From NCBI GenBank assembly GCA_903903635.1, contig CAIUZK010000026.1, positions 1-64,000 of the forward strand: DNA of 64,000 nucleotides, given 5' to 3'. Below the pieces are notes generated by a model, which did not search any database, had not been told where the DNA came from, and saw only the letters and a list, made by a program, of their open reading frames with translations. Position 1 is the first letter of the stretch; each line of letters starts with the position of its first letter. The position numbers and the translations under genes were made by a program. Positions 40,583 through 50,228 of this stretch are shown here, piece by piece. This DNA is from an uncultured Bacteroidota bacterium (GTDB lineage: Bacteria > Bacteroidota > Bacteroidia > Chitinophagales > Chitinophagaceae).

Positions 40583-41503
40583 ATGACCATCCTGAATACA
40601 TTCAGAATTACGGCCTCAATGGCAATTTTATTTGCCGGGACCGCTAGTTATGCCCAGCCAGGCAGCACAACCGACCCATCCATTTCGGGTACAGGTTATC
40701 CTGGAGTAAAGGCCGACTGGCTGCCATCGAAGACTCCGGATGGAGCCTACGACCGTGTTCCGCATTACAGTACTCCAATACAATGGCAGCACCTTCGTGA
40801 AGATGATATCTTGTGGAAAAAACGTGTTTGGCGAGAGATAGATACGCGTGAAAAACAAAACGTAGGATTCCGCTATACTGGTGATGAAAATTCCGGTGGT
40901 GGTATGTTCATAGAAATATTGCTGGATGGAATTAAGAGGGGTAAGATCAAGGCATACAGTAGCTTTACTGATGATCGTTTTACAACTGTTATGACCAAAG
41001 AGGAAGTAATGGAGCAGATCGCAGGAAAGATTGATACAGTAACTATGATCGATCCGGTATCTGGTAATGAAATTGTAAAGTACATTAAGAAAGACTTCAG
41101 ACCTGAAACTATTCAGAGCTACAGGATCAAGGAAGACTGGATATTTGATCGCAACGAAGGCAAGATGATTGTTCGTATTGTTGGTATTGCTCCGGTAAGA
41201 GATGTAATTGTAGAAGGCCAGTTCCGTGGTCAGCAGGCCATGTTCTGGTTGCATTATCCGGATATTCGTGGTCTTTTGGCTCAATATGAGGTATACAATC
41301 CGGAAAATGATGTAGCCCGCTACACCTGGGATGAATTCTTTGAAAGCCGCAAGTTCTCCAGCAAAATTACCAAGATGAGCAATCCATACCAGGCTGATTT
41401 CAAGGAACTGGGAAATGGTATGAGCCCAATGGAAACTTTGTATGAAAGCCAGCATGCCGCTGAAGAGATCTTCAACAAAGAGCATGATATGTGGGTGTAC
41501 TAA
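40583..41503 (+). CDS. gldN: Gliding motility/T9SS protein GldN
   Basis: DDILWKKRVWREIDTREKQN...VIVEGQFRGQQAMFWLHYPDIRGLLAQYEVYNPENDVARYTWDEFFESRKFSSKI; ATG at 40583 likely. Confidence 0.92.
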   Translation: MTILNTFRITASMAILFAGTASYAQPGSTTDPSISGTGYPGVKADWLPSKTPDGAYDRVPHYSTPIQWQHLREDDILWKKRVWREIDTREKQNVGFRYTGDENSGGGMFIEILLDGIKRGKIKAYSSFTDDRFTTVMTKEEVMEQIAGKIDTVTMIDPVSGNEIVKYIKKDFRPETIQSYRIKEDWIFDRNEGKMIVRIVGIAPVRDVIVEGQFRGQQAMFWLHYPDIRGLLAQYEVYNPENDVARYTWDEFFESRKFSSKITKMSNPYQADFKELGNGMSPMETLYESQHAAEEIFNKEHDMWVY

Positions 41504-41564
41504 TTTGTGAATAATGCTATTCATAAGATTTTAATAAAATTATTATTACTGCAAAATAGTTGGG

Positions 41565-41590
41565 GCCCCGGAATTTCCGGGGCTTTTTAT
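41565..41590 (+). terminator. Intrinsic terminator after gldN
   Basis: gccccggaatttccggggcttttta. Confidence 0.8.
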
Positions 41591-41752
41591 TAGGAACGAT
41601 GATGAAATAACTCCCACCATCTTACTCGTTCTATCCCATTTTTATTTCGTTGTAAAAGTCTTTAAATAATTCATTATTCGCAGATTTTACGCCTCATAAA
41701 AAAGAAATATAACTTCGCAATATGGTGGAACTTATTTCATCAACGTTCCTTA
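41590..41752. repeat. Long-hairpin interspersed repeat, copy C
   Basis: TTAGGAACGATGATGAAATAACTCCCACCAT...ATGGTGGAACTTATTTCATCAACGTTCCTTA; nearly identical to copy B. Confidence 0.9.
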
Positions 41753-41792
41753 TTGATTATCTTGCAGGGATTATCTTGCAGGCGTTTTTTAA

Positions 41793-42518
41793 ATGATAAA
41801 TGTGATAAAACCAAGGATTGAAGTTTGTCTGTCACCGGCTTTGCTTCATTTGTATGATACAAAAGGGGTAACCGTAATTATTATTGATGTTTTCAGAGCT
41901 ACATCAACCATAATTGCTGCATTGCACAATGGAGCAAAATGTGTAATACCGGTGGCATCAGTCGCTGAATGCATACAATTAGGTAACACAATTCCCAACA
42001 GCATTACGGCAGGAGAAAGAGACGGGAAAATTGCGGAGGGATTACAATATGGTAATTCTCCATCAGAGTATCCTAAAGAATTTATTAAAGACAAAACACT
42101 GGTTCTTACCACAACAAATGGTACCCGGTTATTGCATATGGTAGAAGGGGCATCGGAGATTCTGATAGGATCATTTCTTAACCTTACTGCTATATCAGAT
42201 TATTTGCGCAAAAAAAATGAGCCTGTATTATTGGGGTGTGCTTCCTGGAAAGACCGTTTTAACCTTGAGGATACATTATTTGCAGGCGCTGTTATCAGCA
42301 GGTTGCAGGATACATTTGACATAAATTGCGATAGCGCCAGAGCCGCACGGCATTTGCATGACTCATCCGGAGGTAATTATATTGAATTTCTCAAAGAAAG
42401 TTCCCACTATAAAAGGTTGTCTGCTTATGGGTTGCAGGCAGATATGGCCTATTGCGCTACAGCCGATTTGCATCCGATTGTCCCCTATTTAAAGGGTGAC
42501 CGGATAGTAATAGACTAA
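41793..42518 (+). CDS. 2-phosphosulfolactate phosphatase family protein (ComB-like)
   Basis: VTVIIIDVFRATSTIIAALHNGAKCVIPV...AGERDGKIAEGLQYGNSPSEY...LTTTNGTRLL. Confidence 0.88.
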   Translation: MINVIKPRIEVCLSPALLHLYDTKGVTVIIIDVFRATSTIIAALHNGAKCVIPVASVAECIQLGNTIPNSITAGERDGKIAEGLQYGNSPSEYPKEFIKDKTLVLTTTNGTRLLHMVEGASEILIGSFLNLTAISDYLRKKNEPVLLGCASWKDRFNLEDTLFAGAVISRLQDTFDINCDSARAARHLHDSSGGNYIEFLKESSHYKRLSAYGLQADMAYCATADLHPIVPYLKGDRIVID

Positions 42519-42735
42519 ATAAAGGTTAAATTATAAAGATTGAATTGTTACCAATATAAAGTAGTAAGGAAAATTTGGTGCAATTGACCAATTTTTACCT
42601 AATTTTGCCGAATTATTGCAAAACTATTATTTATGGAGGCAAAGAATATCTGTATTCCAGCCAAAATCAATATATATAAGGCGATTGCAAAAAAATCATT
42701 TTAATTTCTTATAATTTGTTTAAATTGACTGTAAT

Positions 42736-45700
42736 ATGAAACGAGTTTACACCTCAAAACTGATCATTCTCATTGCCCTTTTGTCAGGATTTGGTTTGAA
42801 CGTTTTCGCACAAACTACCAACTTCACATTTAACGGTATCATTGGACCAGATGCCAGTGGAATTAACGGTAGTCCGCAGGCTTATGTTGTACCTGCGGGA
42901 GTAACAAAAGTGGCCGTAGATATGTATGGCGGTGCAGGCGGATGGCCTTGTTGCTCATGGACAGGTACCACAGGTGGCACAAGGGCTCTTGGCGGCAGGG
43001 TGCAATGTACTATGAATGTAACGCCAGGTACAACATTGCATGTATATGTTGGTGGTGCAGGTGCAAACAACCTAAATATCGGAACTCAGTGCCCTGGTGG
43101 ATGGAACGGTGGTGGCGTAGGTGGTGCAGTAGGATCTTCATTCTGTGCAGGCGGCGGTGGTGAATCGGATATCCGTACTTCTACATCCGGATCGTATGCA
43201 TCAAGTGTACTAATTGTAGCTGGTGCAGGTGGTGGTGGCGGTGATTTTGGTCCTGTTGGCGGTGCAGGTGGAGGAATTGTAGGTGGCACAGGACAATCAT
43301 ATCCATCATTAACAACAGTTGGCGGCGCTTGTGGAGGTGGCCAAACAGGGCCTTCGTGCATAACAGGTTCTGCTTTAGGAACTCAGGGGCAAGGAGGATC
43401 ATGTACTTGTTATTCTGATGGCGGCGGCGGTGCCGGCTGGTGGGGAGGAAATGGTGGTACTGCTGGCGACGGAGCTGGTGCAGGAGGATCATCTTACCCG
43501 GCAGCACCTAACGGAATAGTAACAGAGATAACGCATACTCAAGGATATTCAGCAGCTAATGGCAATGGTTTTGTATCAATTACTGTATTATGTACAAATC
43601 CAGGAACTATAGTTGGTCCTACCAATGTTTGCTCAGGTTCAACAATAACTTTATCTAATCCTGGTGCCAGCGGAGGTACATGGGTTAGCAGTAATACTGC
43701 AGTTGCAACAATCAATTCTTCAACAGGTGTACTTACTGGTGTTGCCAGTGGCACAGTAACTGTCACCTATTTGGAATCTAATCCTTGCGGTGGTATATCA
43801 GCAACAGCATCCATAACAGTAAATCCGTTGCCTTCAGCTATCTGGGGTATTGCAAGCACCTGTGAAGGTGGTGGTACAACGAGCTTAAATAACAGTTCAC
43901 CGCTTGGTACATGGTCGAGCAGCAACAGTAATGCAACAGTTGATGCTCCGACAGGAGTTCTTACCGGTGTAACAGCAGGTTATTCAGTAATAACCTATAC
44001 ACTTCCGACAGGTTGTTATTCTACTACAGATTTTACAATTAACCCTTTACCATCACCTATTTCTGGTACCAGTAATTTTTGTATGGGTACAACAGTAATG
44101 CTAATTGATCCAACAGTTACTGGTAGCTGGACCAGCGGTAATGATCTGGTTGCTACGGTTAATCCGATAAGCGGTGAAGTTTCCGGAGTATCCTTAGGCA
44201 TTGATACTATATATTATACCTTGCCTACTGGTTGTTATGTAATGTGGGAAGGTACGGTGAATCCAATACCTGATGTATTTGCCATTGCCAGCCAGACATT
44301 GTGTAACGGAGGGTCTACAACTCCTGTAGTATTTAGTGGGACTTATCCGGGAACAATCTTCAATTGGACAAACAGTGACAATTCTATAGGATTAGGTTTT
44401 AGCGGTACAGGTGATATTATTTCATTCCCTGCAACTAATACAAGCTATGTTCCTATATATGGTGCCATTAACGTTACTCCATTTATTAATGGTTGTCCGG
44501 GCACACCAACAGCGTTTGCAATTAATGTTAATCCTACTCCGAATGTTAATGCATCAGCTAACCAGGCAGTATGTAACGGTTTGACTACAACAGACATAAT
44601 CTTTACGGGTAATGTTGACAGTACTACCTTTACCTGGACCAGCAGTGATGCAAGCATAGGTATCGGCGCTGCGGGCACAGGCAATATTCTTTCATTCCAT
44701 GGTATTGACACATCGGCTGAGCCGATAACTTCTGTGGTTACAGTAATGACCAGTGCGCATGGATGTACGGGAAGTTCAAACAGTTTTACACTTACCATCT
44801 ATCCTAAACCATTGCTTAACAGTGGTCTTACACCACATTCAATTTGCGACAGCACAAACTTCTCTTACATTCCTGCAAGTGCAACATCTACAACAACTTT
44901 TAACTGGATGCGCGATACAGTTGTAGGCATTGCTAATTCACCGGCATTTGGAATGGATGATCCTAATGAGACATTGGTAAATAATTCGACTAATCAACTT
45001 TCGGTAATTTACATCTATGCACTTCAGGCTTATGGTTGTGTGGATACACAGAATGTTACCGTTGTCGTTAATCCAAAACCAACCTTATCTACAACTCTTT
45101 CACCTTCGGCAATATGCGATAGTACTGTATTCCATTATGTACCTAACAGCCTTACTGCCGGTGTTACTTACTCATGGAGCAGGGCTACGGTATCTGGAAT
45201 TACAAACCCATATGCTTCCGGTATCGATTCCATGAATGAAATTCTTGTAAATTATACTCCGGATCCACATACAGTTTATTATGTAGATACACTTACGATA
45301 GATGGTTGCCAGAACACACAGGTTGTTTCGGTAGCTGTTAATCCAAAGCCATTGCTGAATACGCCACACACAATAACACCAAGGAGATGCGACAGCACAC
45401 TGGTAACCTATGTTCCGGGTAGCGCTACAACAGGTACTACCTTTACCTGGAGCCGCGCGGCAATAGCTGGTAACCTGGCAGCCAACGGAGGCGATACAAT
45501 AAGTGAATATCTGGTAAACCATACTACAGCAACTGTTACGATAGTTTATGTGGATACACTGAAAGCTAATGGTTGCTGGAACACAGAAAATGTTTCGGTT
45601 AATGTAGCTCCAAAATTGTTGCTGACCAGTTCTCTGACACCACCATCAATCTGCGACAGCATTATCTTCAATTATACACCAACATCGGCTACTTCAGGTA

Positions 45701-46932
45701 CTTTGTTCTCGTGGGTTCGTCCATTTGTACTGGGTATAGGGTTACCTGCAGGCGCTGGTACCGGAAACCCTAACGAACAACTGGCCAACACAACTAATGA
45801 CAATCTGAATGTTGTATACCAGTATACGATAAATGACAGCGGCTGTACCAACACACAGAACGTTGTTGTGGTAGTTCATCCAACACCGGTGTTGTCATCT
45901 GATTTAGCTCCTTCGGTATGTAGCGGCACACCATTTATGTATGGTCCAACCAGCTATACCTTCGGTACTACCTTTAGTTGGAGCAGAGCTAAAGTTAGGT
46001 ACATTGCACCTGCAACTGATACCGGTAGCGGATTATCAATAATAGAAACACTGACAGATAGCTTGCTTACACCGGTTACAACTGGTTATGATATCAAGCT
46101 TACTGCAAATGGTTGCTCTCACCATCAATCACTTATTGTTACGGTTAATCCATCACCTGTAGCAGCTCCGATCTCCACTCATCCTGGTGGCACACAGTGC
46201 AGCAATACAATGTTCCAGAATTTCGGAACATCAATGCCTGCACCGGCTGGTCAGTATTATTTCTGGAGCGCTACCAATGCTGAAGTTTATGCTCAGGGTA
46301 GTGGCCACCAGTACAGCCTGATTGATTTCAAAACTCCGGGTACATCGGTTGTAACATTGAATACCCACATGAGTGGCTTCAGTTGTGTAACCAATAATAC
46401 CTTCACTGTATCAGTTGGGAGTGATGTTTCTGATATGCCACAGGTGGTTTATTATAATGGTCAGTTCATCTGTTTACAGAATGATTTCGACAGTTACCAG
46501 TGGGGTTATGATGATGCAATCACACTTGATTCAACTTTATTGGCAGGTGAGGTTAATCCTAACTACTTCAATAATTCACCAGATCTGACCTACAAATATT
46601 ATTGGGTAATTACCAAAAAGAGCAACGGTTGTTTCCAGAAGACTTACTTCAATATTCCATCAGGAGTTACCCCGGTTGGTTCATCTGACCAGGTTGGTAT
46701 AAAGGTTTATCCAAACCCAACAAATGAAATGCTGAATGTAGATATCAATTCTACACTTACGGGCAGCTATGATCTGGAAATCATGAACTTACTCGGTCAG
46801 AAATTACAGAGCAACACAGTTACAGACCATAAGTCAATGATTAATGTTTCCTCCTTACCGGCAGGTATTTATATGCTGGTAAGCTATCATGATGGAGTTA
46901 AGGTAGGCGCAGTAAGATTTGTTAAAAATTAA
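42736..46932 (+). CDS. Secreted surface protein: glycine-rich N-terminal domain, BIG2-like and PKD-like repeats, T9SS type-A sorting domain
   Basis: Gly-rich segment GGAGANNLNIGTQCPGGWNGGGVGGAVGSSFCAGGGGESDIR; repeats with ICDSTxFxYxP...TFxWSR; C-terminus IKVYPNPTNEMLNVDI...AGIYMLVSYHDGVKVGAVRFVKN. Confidence 0.87.
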   Translation: MKRVYTSKLIILIALLSGFGLNVFAQTTNFTFNGIIGPDASGINGSPQAYVVPAGVTKVAVDMYGGAGGWPCCSWTGTTGGTRALGGRVQCTMNVTPGTTLHVYVGGAGANNLNIGTQCPGGWNGGGVGGAVGSSFCAGGGGESDIRTSTSGSYASSVLIVAGAGGGGGDFGPVGGAGGGIVGGTGQSYPSLTTVGGACGGGQTGPSCITGSALGTQGQGGSCTCYSDGGGGAGWWGGNGGTAGDGAGAGGSSYPAAPNGIVTEITHTQGYSAANGNGFVSITVLCTNPGTIVGPTNVCSGSTITLSNPGASGGTWVSSNTAVATINSSTGVLTGVASGTVTVTYLESNPCGGISATASITVNPLPSAIWGIASTCEGGGTTSLNNSSPLGTWSSSNSNATVDAPTGVLTGVTAGYSVITYTLPTGCYSTTDFTINPLPSPISGTSNFCMGTTVMLIDPTVTGSWTSGNDLVATVNPISGEVSGVSLGIDTIYYTLPTGCYVMWEGTVNPIPDVFAIASQTLCNGGSTTPVVFSGTYPGTIFNWTNSDNSIGLGFSGTGDIISFPATNTSYVPIYGAINVTPFINGCPGTPTAFAINVNPTPNVNASANQAVCNGLTTTDIIFTGNVDSTTFTWTSSDASIGIGAAGTGNILSFHGIDTSAEPITSVVTVMTSAHGCTGSSNSFTLTIYPKPLLNSGLTPHSICDSTNFSYIPASATSTTTFNWMRDTVVGIANSPAFGMDDPNETLVNNSTNQLSVIYIYALQAYGCVDTQNVTVVVNPKPTLSTTLSPSAICDSTVFHYVPNSLTAGVTYSWSRATVSGITNPYASGIDSMNEILVNYTPDPHTVYYVDTLTIDGCQNTQVVSVAVNPKPLLNTPHTITPRRCDSTLVTYVPGSATTGTTFTWSRAAIAGNLAANGGDTISEYLVNHTTATVTIVYVDTLKANGCWNTENVSVNVAPKLLLTSSLTPPSICDSIIFNYTPTSATSGTLFSWVRPFVLGIGLPAGAGTGNPNEQLANTTNDNLNVVYQYTINDSGCTNTQNVVVVVHPTPVLSSDLAPSVCSGTPFMYGPTSYTFGTTFSWSRAKVRYIAPATDTGSGLSIIETLTDSLLTPVTTGYDIKLTANGCSHHQSLIVTVNPSPVAAPISTHPGGTQCSNTMFQNFGTSMPAPAGQYYFWSATNAEVYAQGSGHQYSLIDFKTPGTSVVTLNTHMSGFSCVTNNTFTVSVGSDVSDMPQVVYYNGQFICLQNDFDSYQWGYDDAITLDSTLLAGEVNPNYFNNSPDLTYKYYWVITKKSNGCFQKTYFNIPSGVTPVGSSDQVGIKVYPNPTNEMLNVDINSTLTGSYDLEIMNLLGQKLQSNTVTDHKSMINVSSLPAGIYMLVSYHDGVKVGAVRFVKN

Positions 46933-46956
46933 TTTGTACAATATAAAACCGCATAG

Positions 46957-48807
46957 ATGAAAAGATTGTTTTTTATCCTGTTAGCATCTAATATGGCTTA
47001 TTCAGCTATAGCTCAGGATCCTGCGAATAATAATAAGGTTGATTCAATATGGAAGCCAAAGCATTTTGCCCAGGATGCGCTTTTATCAAGATGGGTTGTT
47101 GATGTTAATCTGCTTGGTGGCGGAGCATCACAAACCTATTCTTCGCTTAATAATATCGGTAATTATTACAATGGTATTTCCAGTGTAAGCAATACCGGAA
47201 AGCTTACCTTCTCTAATGGTATAGCCTATGGTTTTGATGCTCAGCTTGCTTATTTCTTCGGGCACAAAAACAACTTTGGAATAGGCGTCGGATTTATGTA
47301 TCTGGAAGAGCAGGGAGATGCAAAGCTTGATCAGTACCATGTTGAATATCAGTCTACAGACAATAACAACAGTACTTTCAGGCAGCTAATCACTGCTAAT
47401 GGTCCAATAAAAGAGCAGCTCAGGATATCGAATATGAATATCCCTTTGTTGCTTAAGTACAAGCATCGTTTTTCGAACAGATGGGGCATAACTGCAGATG
47501 CGGGTGCATTGTTTAACCTGCAGATGAAGAGCATGTACAACAGCAATGCGAACTTCAATTACGAGGCGGTTTATAAACTTGTAGGAACAGGAACAGATGT
47601 TACCGCAGTTTTTGATAATACTCCTAATCCATCAGCAACCCAGGATCATATCATCACCAAAAGTGAGTATGTAAGGGTTAACCCGGGACAGGATGTAAAT
47701 AACTATTTCAACAATACACTGCGTAATGCAGGCTATAACGTAGGATTAGGCATACAACCAAATAAAAATTCAGGTAGTGTATCCTATACTACCGGATCAG
47801 TAGGATTGTTGGTTCAGCCAGGTGTGAATTATTATTTTTCCGACATGGTTGCTCTTAATCTGGGGCTTTATTTTGTTTATCAGCCATTTAGCAACACCAC
47901 TGCTGCTACAGGCAATATGCTTACAAATAAGCTGGGTGATTATTCTTCTGTTCTTGGTACTACCAAGGATGTAACGAATATGTCGTATGGTTTGAACGCA
48001 GGTGTTAGGATATACCTCGGCAAAGGCAAAGACAGCGATGGCGACGGAATACCAGACAGGCTTGATCGTTGTCCTGATGTATTTGGTTCAATCAGGTTCA
48101 ATGGTTGCCCGGATAGTGATGGTGATGGTATTGCTGATATTGATGATGCCTGCCCTCATGTACCGGGTATTGTTAAGTTCCATGGTTGTCCGGATAGTGA
48201 TGGAGATGGTATTCCGGATGCTGATGATGCTTGTCCTTATACTCCGGGTCTTGCAAAATACAAGGGTTGTCCTGATAGGGATGGCGATGGTATTATTGAC
48301 AAGGATGATCTTTGTCCGGATAAGGCAGGACTTGCTATCTACAAGGGATGTCCTGATACTGATGGAGACGGCATACCTGATAATGAAGATGCCTGCCCGA
48401 CTGTGCCTGGCGTTGCAGAATATCATGGTTGCCCTGCACCACCACCACCTGCTGCCAACGATGACAGCAAGGTATCTACTCCAATATTGTTTGAAGTAGA
48501 CCGTACCATTGTACATAAGTCATCTTATCCTACACTTATAGAAGCTGCCAAGAGGTTGAACGACCAGGCTGAATCTTTTGTAATCGTAGATGGTTATACA
48601 GATAATTCAGGCTCTAAATCTCATAATAAAGTGCTGTCTATGAACCGTGCAAAAGCGGTGAAACAACACCTTGTAAATATGGGTATTGATCCTAAACGTA
48701 TCAAAATAGTAGGACACTCGGAAGAGAATCCTGTTGCGCCAAACGATACACCTGAAAACAGGTTGAAGAACAGGCGTGCAGTAATGCACCTGAGCCTTGG
48801 AGAATAA
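46957..48807 (+). CDS. OmpA-family outer membrane protein with beta-barrel and thrombospondin type-3-like repeats
   Basis: DSDGDGIPDRLDRCPDVFGSIRFNGCPD repeated about five times; OmpA motif IVDGYTDNSGSKSHNKVLSMNRAKAVKQHLVNMGIDPKRI. Confidence 0.92.
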   Translation: MKRLFFILLASNMAYSAIAQDPANNNKVDSIWKPKHFAQDALLSRWVVDVNLLGGGASQTYSSLNNIGNYYNGISSVSNTGKLTFSNGIAYGFDAQLAYFFGHKNNFGIGVGFMYLEEQGDAKLDQYHVEYQSTDNNNSTFRQLITANGPIKEQLRISNMNIPLLLKYKHRFSNRWGITADAGALFNLQMKSMYNSNANFNYEAVYKLVGTGTDVTAVFDNTPNPSATQDHIITKSEYVRVNPGQDVNNYFNNTLRNAGYNVGLGIQPNKNSGSVSYTTGSVGLLVQPGVNYYFSDMVALNLGLYFVYQPFSNTTAATGNMLTNKLGDYSSVLGTTKDVTNMSYGLNAGVRIYLGKGKDSDGDGIPDRLDRCPDVFGSIRFNGCPDSDGDGIADIDDACPHVPGIVKFHGCPDSDGDGIPDADDACPYTPGLAKYKGCPDRDGDGIIDKDDLCPDKAGLAIYKGCPDTDGDGIPDNEDACPTVPGVAEYHGCPAPPPPAANDDSKVSTPILFEVDRTIVHKSSYPTLIEAAKRLNDQAESFVIVDGYTDNSGSKSHNKVLSMNRAKAVKQHLVNMGIDPKRIKIVGHSEENPVAPNDTPENRLKNRRAVMHLSLGE

Positions 48808-48827
48808 GGATCATTCTCGTGAGATAT

Positions 48828-48868
48828 AAATGAAGGGAGTTTATCCGAGGGATAAACTCCCTTCATTT
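48828..48868. terminator. Strong hairpin terminator
   Basis: aaatgaagggagtttatcc-gag-ggataaactcccttcattt, 19-bp perfect stem. Confidence 0.8.
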
Positions 48869-48975
48869 ATTAAATATTCAGACTTTTTTTAAAAATTAAC
48901 ATGCAAACAGGTAGCAATGGCCCGAAATTGCTAGTTTTGTAAAGTGAATCTGGGCTGGGATGTTGGATAACTAAA

Positions 48976-50019
48976 ATGATGTTTATGAATAAAAATTTTT
49001 TTATCCCCGGTAAGTCATTATTGACGGTGTTGATTGTTTGCGCATTTTGTATCTCAGCTTTGTTACCCGCATGCAATACCGGTTTAAATACACAGACAAA
49101 CAACGGGAAGGATGTGGCCAAAGATACAGGCGTATTTGTGCCCCCCGATACATCAACCATACCGCATGACCAGTTTGGTGATATGGTGAGATATGGCAGG
49201 GACCTGATCGTGAATACATCGAAGTATATTGGTCCTGATGGAATAGCAGGCAAGTATCTGGGCAACAAAATGAATTGCGGCAATTGCCACCTGGATGCGG
49301 GGACCCGGCCATTTGGTTTTAATTTTTTCAGTTCGCATGCCCGTTATCCTCAGTACAGGGGGCGTGAAAATAAAGTATTAACCTTAAGTGAGCGCATTAA
49401 TAACTGTGTAGAAAGACCACATAATGGTAGTCCGTTGCCGCTGGACAGCAAGGAGATTGTGGCTATGGTATGTTATTTCAAATGGCTATCGGCAAATGTA
49501 CCCATAGGACAACATGTGAAAGGTGATGAAATGCCGGAACTGGAATATCCCAACAGGCCGGCAGATCTGCACAAGGGGGAGGCCATCTTTCTGAAGGAAT
49601 GCGCCTCGTGTCATGGTATAAATGGAGGAGGTGTATGGAAGCCTGATTCAAGCGGTTATGTATTTCCTCCGTTGTGGGGCGAAAAATCTTATCAGAATGG
49701 GTCCAGTCCGTCGAGGGTTCTTAAACTTGCGCGATTTATCAAAGCCAATATGCCGGATAAAAAGGCTACCTGGCGCAAACCTTATCTGACTGATGAACAA
49801 GCTATAGATGTGGCTGCATATGTGAATGACGGCAGTATTCATCCCCGGCCCCAGAAGAAAGATAAAAACATTCCTGATTACCTTGATTTTAAGTACAAAG
49901 CTATAGATTACGAAGCAGGGCCTTATGTGGATACATTCTCTGCAACACAGCACAAATTCGGTCCTTATAAACCGATAATAGATTACCATAAAGCGCATAA
50001 TTTACCAGTGATATTTTAG
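48976..50019 (+). CDS. Dihaem c-type cytochrome, thiosulfate dehydrogenase (TsdA)-like
   Basis: CGNCHLDAGTRPFGF...PQYRGRENKVLTLSERINNCVERPHNGSPLPLDSKEIVAMVCYFKWLSANVPIG plus second haem site ECASCHGINGGG. Confidence 0.8.
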   Translation: MMFMNKNFFIPGKSLLTVLIVCAFCISALLPACNTGLNTQTNNGKDVAKDTGVFVPPDTSTIPHDQFGDMVRYGRDLIVNTSKYIGPDGIAGKYLGNKMNCGNCHLDAGTRPFGFNFFSSHARYPQYRGRENKVLTLSERINNCVERPHNGSPLPLDSKEIVAMVCYFKWLSANVPIGQHVKGDEMPELEYPNRPADLHKGEAIFLKECASCHGINGGGVWKPDSSGYVFPPLWGEKSYQNGSSPSRVLKLARFIKANMPDKKATWRKPYLTDEQAIDVAAYVNDGSIHPRPQKKDKNIPDYLDFKYKAIDYEAGPYVDTFSATQHKFGPYKPIIDYHKAHNLPVIF

Positions 50020-50228
50020 CCGGTAATCAATAGGCGATATGTGTATCAATACTTTTTGTGCCCCAAAGGCAAATCGGCTAAAAATGTGGTAACAGGAGGA
50101 TGGCATCAGGACTAGTGACAAGGCCAGGAAAGCTGTAGTGGGTTGTTTTCGGCGTAACACACGCCAGCCATATTGAGTTTTCTATATTGATAATTGAAAA
50201 GCAGGAAGATGCGGGGGTGAGATCAATA

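Noticed and set aside
40628-41524. 298-aa minus-strand ORF
   Set aside because: Antisense to gldN; explained by codon bias on the opposite strand.
42632-42703. 23-codon ORF MEAKNICIPAKINIYKAIAKKSF in a leader region
   Set aside because: Too short to support without expression data or conservation.
43086-43507. Pro-rich and His-rich minus-strand ORFs
   Set aside because: Antisense of the glycine-rich coding tract (GGN codons read as proline, histidine and other codons).
48002-48516. 165-aa and 142-aa overlapping ORFs
   Set aside because: Alternative-frame readings of the repetitive TSP3 region of the OmpA-family gene.
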